Below are positions 11,550-21,504 of a stretch of 64,000 nt of DNA, in pieces. The DNA lies in the NCBI GenBank assembly GCA_030704615.1, contig CM060732.1:20522001-20586000 (forward strand). The letters are read 5' to 3'. The notes under the pieces were generated by a model. That model did not search any database, was not told the origin of the DNA, and saw only the letters and a list, made by a program, of their open reading frames with translations. The stretch is from Takakia lepidozioides. Taxonomy: Eukaryota > Streptophyta > Takakiopsida > Takakiales > Takakiaceae. Both the position numbers and the translations under genes were made by a program. How positions within the stretch are numbered: the first letter of the stretch is position 1; each line of letters begins with the position of its first letter.

Positions 11550-13303
11550 TCAACAATGTGGCTGAATGAACTGTGGTGCCGCGGAATGCCATGCTTATGC
11601 ACAACTAGGGCGTGGGATGGAGGCTTTGGAGACCTATGAGTAAATGATGGTGGAAGGGGTGAAGCCCGACCACATCACGTCTGTGCGTTTGCAAGCCTGG
11701 TAGCGCTGGAAAAGGGCAAAGAGGTGCATGGTTGCATCGCGAAAGCTGGAATTGTACCAGATGCGATTCTGATCAATACCCTCGTGGACATGTATGCCAA
11801 ATGCAGGAGGCATTTCAGCAGATTCAGATACGTTTGTCTGTCTCTTGCTTAAGTGCATCAAGATGAAAGGTCTGGAAGTTGGAAAGTAGGTGCACACTCA
11901 CATTATCCAAAGTGGATTCACGCCAAGTGTTTTTCTCCTCAACACCCTTGTCAACATGTCAAACCTGGGAGCTCTGGAAAAGGGGAAAGAGGTCCATGGT
12001 GACATCGTCAAAGCTGGAATTGTACCAGATGTCATTCTGAACACTGCCCTGGTGGACATGTATGCCAAATGTGGGTGCATTAAGGATGCGATGGGAGTTT
12101 TCAACACTATGGCTGAACGAGATGTGGTGTCATGGAAGACGATGCTTGCAGGGTATGCACAGCAAGGACGTGGTATGAAGGCTTTGGAGACCTATGATGA
12201 AATGATGGGGGAAGGGGTGAAGCCCGACCACATCACATTTGTGTGCATTTGCGATGCGTGTGCAAGCCTGGCAGCTCTGGAAAAGGGCGAAAGAGGTCCA
12301 TGGCGACATTGTCAGAGCTGCAATTGTACCAAGTGTCATTCTGAACAATACCCTCGTGGACATGTATAAAGGGAGTGCTTGACAGTATGGCTGAATGAGA
12401 TGTGGTGTCGTGGAGTGTGATGATTGCAGGATATGCACAGCAAGGGCGCGGAATGGAGGCTTTGGAGACCTCTGAGCAAATGATGTGCAAAGGGGTGAAG
12501 CCCAACCGCATAACATTTGTTTGCATTGGCAATGCGTATGCAAGCCTGGCAGCCCTGGTAAGGTGTAAAGAGGTCCATGGTGACATCGTCAAATCTGGAA
12601 TTGTACCCGATGTCATTCTGAACACTGTCCTGCTGGACATGTATGTCAAATGTGAGTGCATCGAGGATGCAAAGGGAGTGTTCGACAGTATGGCTGAATG
12701 AGATGTGGTGTTGTGGAGTGCGATGATTGCATGATATGCACAGCAAGGATGCGGGATGGAGGATTTGGAGACCTATGAGCAATTGATGTGCGAAGGGGTG
12801 AAGCCCAACCGCAACACATTTGTTTGTGTTTGCAATGCGTGTGGAAGCCTAGGAGCTCTGGAAAAGGGGAAAGAGGTCCATGGTGACATTGTCAAAGCTG
12901 GATTTGTACCAGATGTCATCCTGAACACTGCCCTGGTGGACATGTATGCCAAATGTGGGTGCATGAAGGATGCGAAGGGAGTTTTCAAATGGCTGAACAA
13001 GATGTGGTGTCGTGGAACGCGATGCTTGCAGGGTATGCACAGCAGGGGCGTGGGATGGAGGCTTTGGAGACCCATGAGCAAATGATGGGGGAAGGGATGA
13101 AGCCTGACCACATCACGTTTGAGTGCGTTTGCAATGCGTGTGCAAGCCTGGCAGCCCTGGAAAAGGGCAAAGAGGTGCATGGTTGCATCGCCAAAGCTGG
13201 AATTGTACCAGGTGTGATCCTGAAGACTGCCCTGGTGGACATGTATGCCAAATGTGGGAGCATTGAGGATGCAGAGGGAGTGTTCAACAATATGGCTGAA
13301 CGA
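11550..13303 (+). pseudogene. Array of near-identical PPR (PLS) units, broken
   Basis: About five closely related units of roughly 100 codons follow one another. Each is built from VVSWN.MLAGYAQQGRGMEA, KPDHITFVCVCNACASLAAL, EKGKEVHGDIVKAGIVPDV and LVDMYAKCG. Breaks include a deletion near 11960, a frameshift near 12290, TGA at 11577-11579, 12396-12398 and 12699-12701 in place of the same Arg codon, and a small deletion near 12985. The high similarity between units points to recent internal duplication. Plus-strand stretches 11890-12369, 12402-12701, 12756-13085 and 12953-13303 are the longest open pieces. No intact PPR protein can be encoded. Confidence 0.75.
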
Positions 13304-13759
13304 GATGCCAAGCGCGAATTTGAGCTACGCAACGAAGAGCGTCTACCGTCTAGGACGATCAAGTCGCGTTTTCTGAACCATCGTGAATTGACCTGGTTGG
13401 AAGTTGGCTTGTATCTACCTCTTTCTGGTGTTCAAAGTGCAGAGCTTCATCATGGCCCTGGTGTGGTAGGGCGAAGTTGGTTGTTGTTGATGTTACAAGG
13501 CACGGGGGCTTTGATCTTGAGGGCACTACGGTTTCAGCTCCGGCCCTGCGCCTTGGCACCTACTTATTCACAATTAATAGATGGTCTGACGGGTGGGGCC
13601 TTGATAGTACAGTCGTCTAATCTAGTGGTCTTGGGTGTGGGCACTACCTTTGCTTCACAACGAGTGGTTCGCCCAAGCGCGTTTGAGAGACTGAGTGACT
13701 GTTCAAACTTCCCTGCAATCGCAACAACAAGGCCAATAATAGCAAATATATTGACATAG
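13304..13759 (+). other. Unrecognised open tail fused to the last PPR unit
   Basis: The last PPR frame stops matching PPR consensus abruptly after NNMAERDA and stays open for 152 further codons (KREFELRNEERLPSRT... to GTTFASQRVVRPS). No known domain is recognised. The sharp change marks an insertion or rearrangement junction. The minus strand is also fairly open here, so the coding sense is uncertain. Confidence 0.3.
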
Positions 13760-14760
13760 CCGCGCACTGCGGAAATCTCTACCTTCATCTTCTATGTCTC
13801 AACTTTCGATGCTGCCATGTCCTTGTTGATCTTGGAAAACCCCTCTCCGTTCTTGGAACACTCCTCTGCCATTTTGCCTCCAACCTGCAGGTATTTGGAA
13901 ATGTTTTTCTCCTCCTTCTTTTCGCACCACATAATAGCGACCCCCTCTCACCTCCTCCTGGTATTCTGTCCCTCCCCTGACCATCCCCACCCCACATGAA
14001 CCCATTGGGAAAATTGTAGGCTGTTGTCTCTGCAAAAAGAATAATTCATGAGAACCCACCACCATGACACACCTCTCTTTCAGTCTCCCAGGGTCAAAGT
14101 ATCAACTGCAGCCTGCAGGGCTTATCTCAGCAACTCCTCAGTTATTGCGGATTCACTGGACTGAACCACTGCAATGGTGATCAGATCCCAATGTTGATTG
14201 GCAAGAGCTCATCCTAAGAATGAATCAGGTATGGTGCACTGGAAGAAGAAATGGTTGCTTGAAGAGAAGATAAAAATGGTATTGCTTGCAAATGAACTGG
14301 ACTCAACAAAGAAATAGCAAGTGGACGAGTTGAATGTGGAGAAGGGCAAGAATCAAAAACATCAATGGACGTAAAGGCTTCAGATGTAACCTCATATTGT
14401 ATTGTTGCAACCTTCTTTAATTGATGCATTTGGGTGATGAAGGCAGTCCGTCATCTTGACTAATCATGATTTTGTAGATTTGTGTTTGGAGACCAACAAT
14501 ATCTTTTGTTCTAAGGCAAATACTCCTACTGAGGAATTACCATCCACAGTCTTTCAAATGAGAGGTTGTCCATTTTTGAAGAATGTTTGCAGTATACATG
14601 TAATGGTCAGAAGTTACATTCTTCCAATTCTTGATAAAATCTGAAAATTCAGTAAGACACTTATTGGGGATGAGTACAAATCAGAAATACTTATTGCCAA
14701 CCATAAGATTTCATGTTAATGATTGGTATGAAATTATATACTTCAATACAATGTATAAAA
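13760..14760. other. No gene seen
   Basis: AT-rich sequence, no repeats or coding signal I can support. Confidence 0.4.
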
Positions 14761-14769
14761 AAATAATTT

Positions 14770-15420
14770 ATAGCAAAAATTCATACGACTTCAAAGTAAA
14801 ACACAAACCTAAATAATACTCGTTCGGCAGCAAGATCACCAAGAGGTTGTTCCTCCCATGAATTTCCTCTCTTGATAAGCCCAGTCTGAAATTCAATGAA
14901 ATATGACCTTCATAGCAATAATCTTCCATTTTTGAATCAATTTCAGGCCAAGTAGATTGGTTTACACCACATAGATCTGCCAACATATCTGCATATTCAT
15001 ATAAAGTTTGTTTTTTCAAGCTGGGCCTAAAATGTAGCTTTGTGCAACCATGCATTAACAACAACATAATGATGATATAGGAAAATAGAAGGGGTCCCTA
15101 GCATAGATGGAATTGTTCCAAAGCTTTAGCCAAGAAACCTTGTATTCATGATCAACTGCACAAATAGCAAAACGGTGTAATTTCTCCTGCGTATTCAACA
15201 TTGAGAGACTTATCATAGTGCAATTGGACTTACTCAAGAAAAACTTGTATAGGTGTAGGGTCAGAGATTTGAAGTTGCTTCACAAATGGAGTATAAAGCT
15301 TGTTGTGCTTATCATGGATAGCTTCATTCATAGCAGTTTTAACCTCTTTATGTTTCTTACTCAAGTGATGTATTTTCATTGTAGTTTTTGAGTCTCAAGT
15401 CTCCTGCTTCTGCAAGTTCT
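14770..15420 (-). pseudogene. Coding-like minus-strand fragments, unknown family
   Basis: Reading the minus strand from about 15395, an open stretch encodes MKIHHLSKKHKEVKTAMNEA and continues to a good GTAAGT donor near 15235. Further open pieces contain KLHRFAICAVDHEYKVSWLK (15055-15237) and LKKQTLYEYADMLADLCGVN (14768-15067). They are protein-like but interrupted, and I cannot name the family. They may be exons of a decayed gene or a transposon-borne frame. Confidence 0.25.
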
Positions 15421-15989
15421 TGTTGGAAAACATTGCTATAAAAAAACATGAAGAAACGTTATTACAACATATACAAAGACATTATGGAATATAAAATAAA
15501 GTCCAAAGTGTTTACATATAGTCCAAGAAGACATTGCGAGTGAGCATATACCATGTGTCTTGAGGCTTATTAAAATCCTTTTTGAAAAAAGAAGAATGAC
15601 ATGATCATAATGTGTTGCATACGAACAAGAGTATGCACAAGTTTGGTAGAAACATGAGAATTTTCAGTATATATATATATATAAAACTAACATTGACTTT
15701 AAAGTAACTTGTTTTGTAAATAAACATATAGCAATGAAAAATTGAAAATAAAGAAATCCACAGTAGAGAATGTACTTGCTCGTGTTGTGCATGGCAGTGA
15801 GTAGGCGTGGAACCTAATCTTTTGGATCCAAAATGATGGAATCAGCATACATGTCCAGAATAGTCATCTCCACGAACTCCATTATAGCTCATTGGACCAA
15901 TGGAAGTCATATGGAACATAAATAACATGTGTACAATTGGGACTCACTCAATGTATAAGGTACTTATATTTTTCGGCCCTATCTCGTTT

Positions 15990-16155
15990 ATTTAAAACAA
16001 GGCAATTGGCTCTCTCGCTTTGCTTTGGCACAATATAAGAGGAAGGTAAGACTAGGGAGCATGACTGGGCACAACACATCAATTGACACGGTGTAGGTAC
16101 TTCGACCACATTTTCTAGATTGACTTGCGTGTCTCCGCAAAGTCTCTCTCACCTA
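15990..16155 (+). repeat. Dispersed repeat family, copy 1
   Basis: Matches, with about 20-25% divergence by eye, the reverse complement of 28010-28165. Shared landmarks are TTGGCTCTCTCGCTTTG, ATAAGAGGAAGGTAAGA, GCATGACTGGGCA, GGTGTAGGT and GACCACATTTTCTAGATTGA. A third, shorter copy lies at 48540-48600. Probably a non-autonomous transposon family. Confidence 0.6.
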
Positions 16156-16209
16156 CCAATGGAGCACATATGGAACAAGGCTATATAGCCAGGTCCCAAT
16201 ATCTTCTAC

Positions 16210-16346
16210 ATCAGGTTATATATCTAGATATATACCCCAATATATTGGCGGGGTAAATCCAGGTAAAAGATATACCCATCTAGATATACCCCAATATATT
16301 GGCCGGGTAAATCCATGTAAAAGAGATACCCCGCCCGACACTGAAA
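16210..16346 (+). repeat. Two-copy ~60-bp tandem repeat ending in a hAT-like terminus
   Basis: The block TATACCCCAATATATTGG..GGGTAAATCCA occurs twice (about 16228-16265 and 16282-16318). It is followed by ACCCCGCCCGACACTG (ends 16346), close to the terminus TACCCGCCCAACACTG at 47929-47944. CACTG at a 3' end is typical of hAT-type elements (5' CAGTG). No matching 5' end was found upstream. Confidence 0.4.
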
Positions 16347-16349
16347 CGG

Positions 16350-18990
16350 ACCTCAATAACTTATAGGCACTGTCGAAAAATTCATCTTATTATTATTACC
16401 TTTATTTAGAAAAAGAATCATAAATCTCAATTTGTCTTATTTTGGCATATCTCCAGATTTTTATCCCTGTATTCAATGCCGTCCATGGCCCTGCCTCACG
16501 TTCTCATGAATGGTGAAGGGCCCTCTCTGTGAATGACGACGGATACCATCATCCATCACCCTACAGCCGTCCAAAATGTATCCACTGCGACGGCCCGTTG
16601 GGCGCGGCGACGGGTAAATGGAAAGTACCAAGGACTTCACACGGGAAGTGGAGGTTAGATTCATAGCCTCAGACACAACGTCCGGGGAGAACCGGCAGCC
16701 AGTTACATGCTAGCCGACTGAATTCCAGAATTTCCGAATGAAATATGAAACCTCAGGAAATGGATCCGAGGGAAAAAATGGCCGAAGCGGAAATCAACCG
16801 GGTGCCCTACTTTTAGGAAGGATATTTGCCTTTCCATTTCATTACAGACAGGAAATCTGCCTTAGTTGGCAAGGCCTGGACGGATTCCAGCCCTTCTTAT
16901 ATTACAAAAAACGGAAATGGCCGTCGAAGTCCACCACATGGCAGAAATCCAACGTGCCAGGCCGGGTTACATCCGAGGAAGGGTGTTTAGGTGAAAAAAT
17001 ATTGAACTCAAGAGGGCGGGCCGCGGGCAAACCCTACTAAGTCTGGACGTTGCTCTCGCAGCCCCAGCCCCGCGCCTGCTTGCACTCGCTGCTTGCTATC
17101 ACAGCTCACCTGTCCACGCTGGTTCAATTCTTGGCCCCATGTGGTTTGAAGGCATTGACAGGTCCAACTTCTATAAGGATACAATGTTCTTCACTTGTTT
17201 GAATTGCTTAAAACTGGTTGTGATTATTTATTATTATTATTATTTACTTATTGTTGTGCATTTGACACTTGTATTGTAAACCGGTTGATATTTATAAGGG
17301 CCAGATTTATAGCTGAACACAAAATAAATCATTAGGAATATTACCGGTTGTAAAGAAATTATCTCGGAAATTGACCGGGTATAGTTACCACTAAGGGGCA
17401 GCAACCGAGTGCCCAACCCACTTAGCCGATTGCTGCTGGGAATGAGCGGCTACTGGCTGGTTCAACTGAAATTATTTCCCGGACGCTGCTCAGACACACT
17501 GCAGTACATTATTTGCGACAGTCCAGGTCCTTAATGTAAAGCCGAACTGGTTGGATTCTCCGGATTCTCCAGATAAATGTTACCAGTTTGTTTCATAAGT
17601 CTGTCGCTCCCAGGTTTCCTTTTCTGGGAAAAAGGAAGAAGAAAATATCTAAGTGTTAACAGAAGTAGAAACACTCTGTCGATAACATTTATCTAGAGTA
17701 GACTGTAGCCTACCTTCCTTTTGGCATTGCAAGGAGGTGGTGATGAAGGTTGCTGATACGAGAGTCAGTACTGTTTCAAAGCTTTTATGAGGAGACTGAT
17801 AGAGCTTGAATGTGTCCTGTAAAAGCTTGTGCAAAGGCCAGCTTTCTTTTCATTAAGGCCACCTAATTTGGTTGTCTAGTGTCCTTGCATGTGCCTGATC
17901 TTTACTCACTAAAGTTCTTGCTTGAGACTCCTGCAATCGGATTGATTGGGTGTGAGAAGGGAAAAGCAAAAGCTTGCGACAAGCGCAGGCCGCATTGAAT
18001 GTGAGTGAGATGAGAATGCCTTACGAGTTACGCCGCCTGGGACACTCGTGTACCCACATGCAACACTCATCGATCCTAATTAAACCCTGAGGATCCCTAG
18101 CATGCCAATTACAGTTCAACACTTGATTTGTTGTGACATTTCTAAGTAATTTAAAGCAGCCTTTTTGGGTGCCCTCATCTGCATACGTGGCGCCCCCAAT
18201 ACCAGGAAGTACGCATGTTCTGGCAAAACAGGTGAGCCCCACTTAGGGCAGGCCCAATCTGACCACGGAAACGGCCAGCTCGTGATGGGCAGAGCGCTTT
18301 ACCGTCAGTAAATGGATGTGTCAGTATTGCAGGTATTTCTCCTTGGAATGACTAAATTTATTAATGAGTTGGTCTAGAGAGTGAGAGAGGACTGCAGCCA
18401 GAGCGGAGTATCTCGTATCTACGAGGGACTCTGCCTGCCCCTGTGAGGGTGGGCCCTATTGTTCTCTAGAAATATTTTAGGGGTTCTCAAAGTATGTTCA
18501 CACAGTCGTCTGAGAATGTGACTAGGAGTTAAGTACCCTTCATCGTCTTCCGCATCTTCAGGAAGTGATGTCTTGCCATGATCTCATCAGCTGCTGAGGC
18601 TTTGAAATATGGAAATCTTATATGTTACCTACAACTGCTCAAACATGCATCTCTCTAAATACTCAGCTGACACAATTGATTAGTTTGGACAAGGCTTGCG
18701 CAAGTTCGTCTGCACATTGCCTCTCTGGTCAATTTAAGATTTAAAAATTCCATATCTAATTTTTGGGGTTTACTTCTTTTTCATGATGTGAGCAAAACAT
18801 AGTAATGTTGGGTTTATGAGGTACATTATCTTTTTTTAAAAAGACGGAGGCCAACTTACGGAGGCCCGACTTAACTTACATCACTTCCTGACAAAGCGTA
18901 TGTAGGATTTTGGGTTTAATGAGTATAGTCCACGGACGAAAAAACAAAACAGCCATTACCTCCTACTTCACACAAACAAAAGAAAAACCA
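16350..18990. other. No gene supported
   Basis: A CpG-richer patch lies at 16480-17130 (open plus frame 16738-17040 with no recognisable domain). The rest is unremarkable. A short (TTA)n run lies at about 17225-17245. Confidence 0.35.
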
Positions 18991-18994
18991 ACAG

Positions 18995-19060
18995 TCAGTA
19001 GCTCAGTTGGTTATGCCACCCAGATGATTCTGGGGTCAAATCCTGCTACATGACGGGTGT
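18995..19060 (+). repeat. tRNA-like SINE head (A and B boxes)
   Basis: TAGCTCAGTTGG (18999-19010) fits the RNA polymerase III A box. GGGTCAAATCC (19033-19043) resembles a B box (GGTTCGANNCC) with changes. The spacing is 34 bp. No tRNA cloverleaf closes around it, so this is more likely a tRNA-derived SINE or tRNA relic than a working tRNA gene. A pyrimidine-rich body follows. Confidence 0.5.
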
Positions 19061-21500
19061 GGGATACTCTTCTCCCCCTTCCCTGGGCGGTGTCCCATTT
19101 CTCAGCCTCCATGGCGCGGTTAGTGAAAGAGGTTATTTTCTCCTCTCACTATTAAGGGGCCTGATTTGTGAGCTGTCGCTCCCAAGTGTTTCCAAAAAGC
19201 TTGGTCAAAGCTCAATTTTCATGCTTTGCAAAGTCCAAAAACAAGGAACCCCCCCACCCCCCCCCCAAAACAACCGTGAAATCTCTCTTGTGGTGTGGTG
19301 AAACTCTCCACAATTTGCTGGGCAGATGTACATGTAGGCAAGGTGAATATGGTAAGGTTCATATTTTGGATCTAATATGGTAGGATGGGTTACTTTTCTG
19401 GGGGCTGAAATTTGCCCAATGGCGGGCAGACCATCTGTACTAGCTCACCAAAATCCAGGGAATTTCACCATTGATTTTGAAGGATTATAATGTTTATGTG
19501 GGGATTGGCCAGAGTGATTTGCAGTGACTTCAAAAACTATCCGGAATGTTTTGATGAAGTCTTTGGCCCACCCTACACTGCAGAATTTTTATGAGTGTTT
19601 TTCCCATGATATTCCATCCCCCCAGGCTCAGACAGATCTGCCGCCTTCCCTCCAAATCAAAGATTCCAAAATCTGCTATAGGCTCTTTTGTAGTGTCATT
19701 CTGGGGATTGTCGTTGACCTACACAGCTCCCACTACTTACATCCATTGGAATGCACTGATCTTGCAAATTCCTCTAGTGGACACCTACTTAACCTGAAGC
19801 CAGTCTCGTTGGTTGAGCTCGTTATTTTGTCCATGCACTTGCCACGAGAGGAAACCACCCACACACCAATTTGCAGTCACCACAAATTTTCCTAGGAACT
19901 TGGTTTTCTAGAAATCATATCACCAACACTTTCACTAAATGAGATGCTGTCAATTGCAGAGGTTCTGACATATCTGACTCTCTAACATTGCTTCAGAAAT
20001 CATTTATTTTCATTAAAATATGTCAAAGTTTGTTTGTTTTTAAAAAAAAGGCCCAAGGGAGGCCCATATATTAAAGAGGAAAAAATAACCTCTCATACAT
20101 GCCATGGAGTCAAAGTTATAAGCACAACTGTAAAATCCTGAGGATGATATGTTTGAAACATGTCACTATCATCCCCCATCCAGTGGATTGTTTGAGCGGA
20201 TTGTTTGAGTGCTTGAGTCAACATTCGTTGTGCTGCATGAAGCGAAACCATAATTACACTTCCTTCAGGAGGCGTCATCCTTTTTTTTTTAGTTGTGTTG
20301 CCGCATGTCCGGAAAAAATTGGGCTAAGTAACTTATAAGATTGTGATGTCCGATTTCTACCTCCTCTTGTCAGTCGAGTCGTTTCATAGATGTTGTTGGG
20401 TTGCAGTGTACTTTGTTGCAGGTATCTTATGTTCACGAACCTCTAACTTTCCACTTTTCCTTGACGTGAAGCATGCACAACATGTAGTATATGTTCTGGA
20501 GGCAAAGTGCAATACTGAGATGGACACGGAAGCAATTCAGACAAAGAACTTCAACAAAACAAAAGTTTAGTACGATGAACTTCACGAGAGAGTGCTTGAG
20601 ATCGCAGCATGACAAGTATGCGTGCAAATCTAAACTCGACATTGATGGGTCCTTCTTGCTCTATAAACTGCTTTTCTAGATCTACATTACCTCTAATCTG
20701 ATGCACACTGCAGAGGAAGAAGGGCACTTTTTGAACCTTCACAGCTCTGATGAATAAGTAATCCTGCTGCTGTGTGCATGTAAGCTGATATCACCACTGT
20801 ACCTTATTATAATGACAACATATTGATGGGCTGCACTGACCTTGCAACTTGGGAGCAGACTGGCGGGGTCCTCTGCACACCGCATTCACTCTAAACACGC
20901 TTCACTGCAACTTTTTTCTGTTTCTCCTCGCTGGATATCTCTGCTGCCATTGTCCCCTTCTTAATGAACTACTGCTACCCATGACCATATCCAAGCACTA
21001 TCGGGGTAGTGCAGGCAGCTCAACTCCTCCGTCCTCTTGCATTTCCCACGTGCTCGTGATAGACCGAGCCAGGCAGTAAATGTGTCTCTCGTCTCTCAAG
21101 TCTCTCCCCATACAAATAGTCTTTGTTGGAATCACATTGGACCTCTTTGATAAAGCCTGCACTTTCATCGGGTCCCGGCTGAGCTCCTCTGGTAGTTTCT
21201 TTCTGGTTTACTGATCGGCTCACTCTTGCACAGTTGCCTTTGGCCGTCGACCTTTCCCCTTTCCTCTGTCTGCTGCATATGTGTCGTTACGTTGAAAGTG
21301 GTCTCTCTCTCTCTATTTCTACTCGAATGGATCCAGTAGACGAAAGGCCAGCCATGGTCGCGGGTACAAGTGTTGTTTTGACACAAAAGGGTGCCCTTGT
21401 GCAGCATGAGGGGCACTGTAGTATTCAGTGGGAGTTTTTTCCAGTTGGATTCAAGACCCAAAATTCTCGTGCGATATCCATAGAGAGAGCGCGGCGCGAC
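19060..21500. other. No gene supported; likely upstream region of lipase
   Basis: Several short open frames occur but none has recognisable domains. A GT-rich/CT-rich stretch lies at 21290-21320. The end of this region should hold the lipase promoter and 5' UTR, but no clear TATA box stands out. Confidence 0.35.
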
Positions 21501-21504
21501 TACC

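Noticed and set aside
11037-12701. U-to-C RNA editing as rescue of the TGA codons
   Set aside because: Such editing in ferns and lycophytes is organellar; this locus is nuclear-type and also has frameshifts that editing would not fix.
16738-17040. 100-aa plus-strand frame
   Set aside because: No domain, no splice context and no neighbouring coding evidence.
18995-19060. Functional tRNA gene
   Set aside because: A and B boxes are present, but acceptor and T stems do not pair and the B box is altered.
19524-19895. 123-aa plus-strand frame
   Set aside because: No recognisable motif; composition and lack of splice sites fit a chance frame in intergenic DNA.
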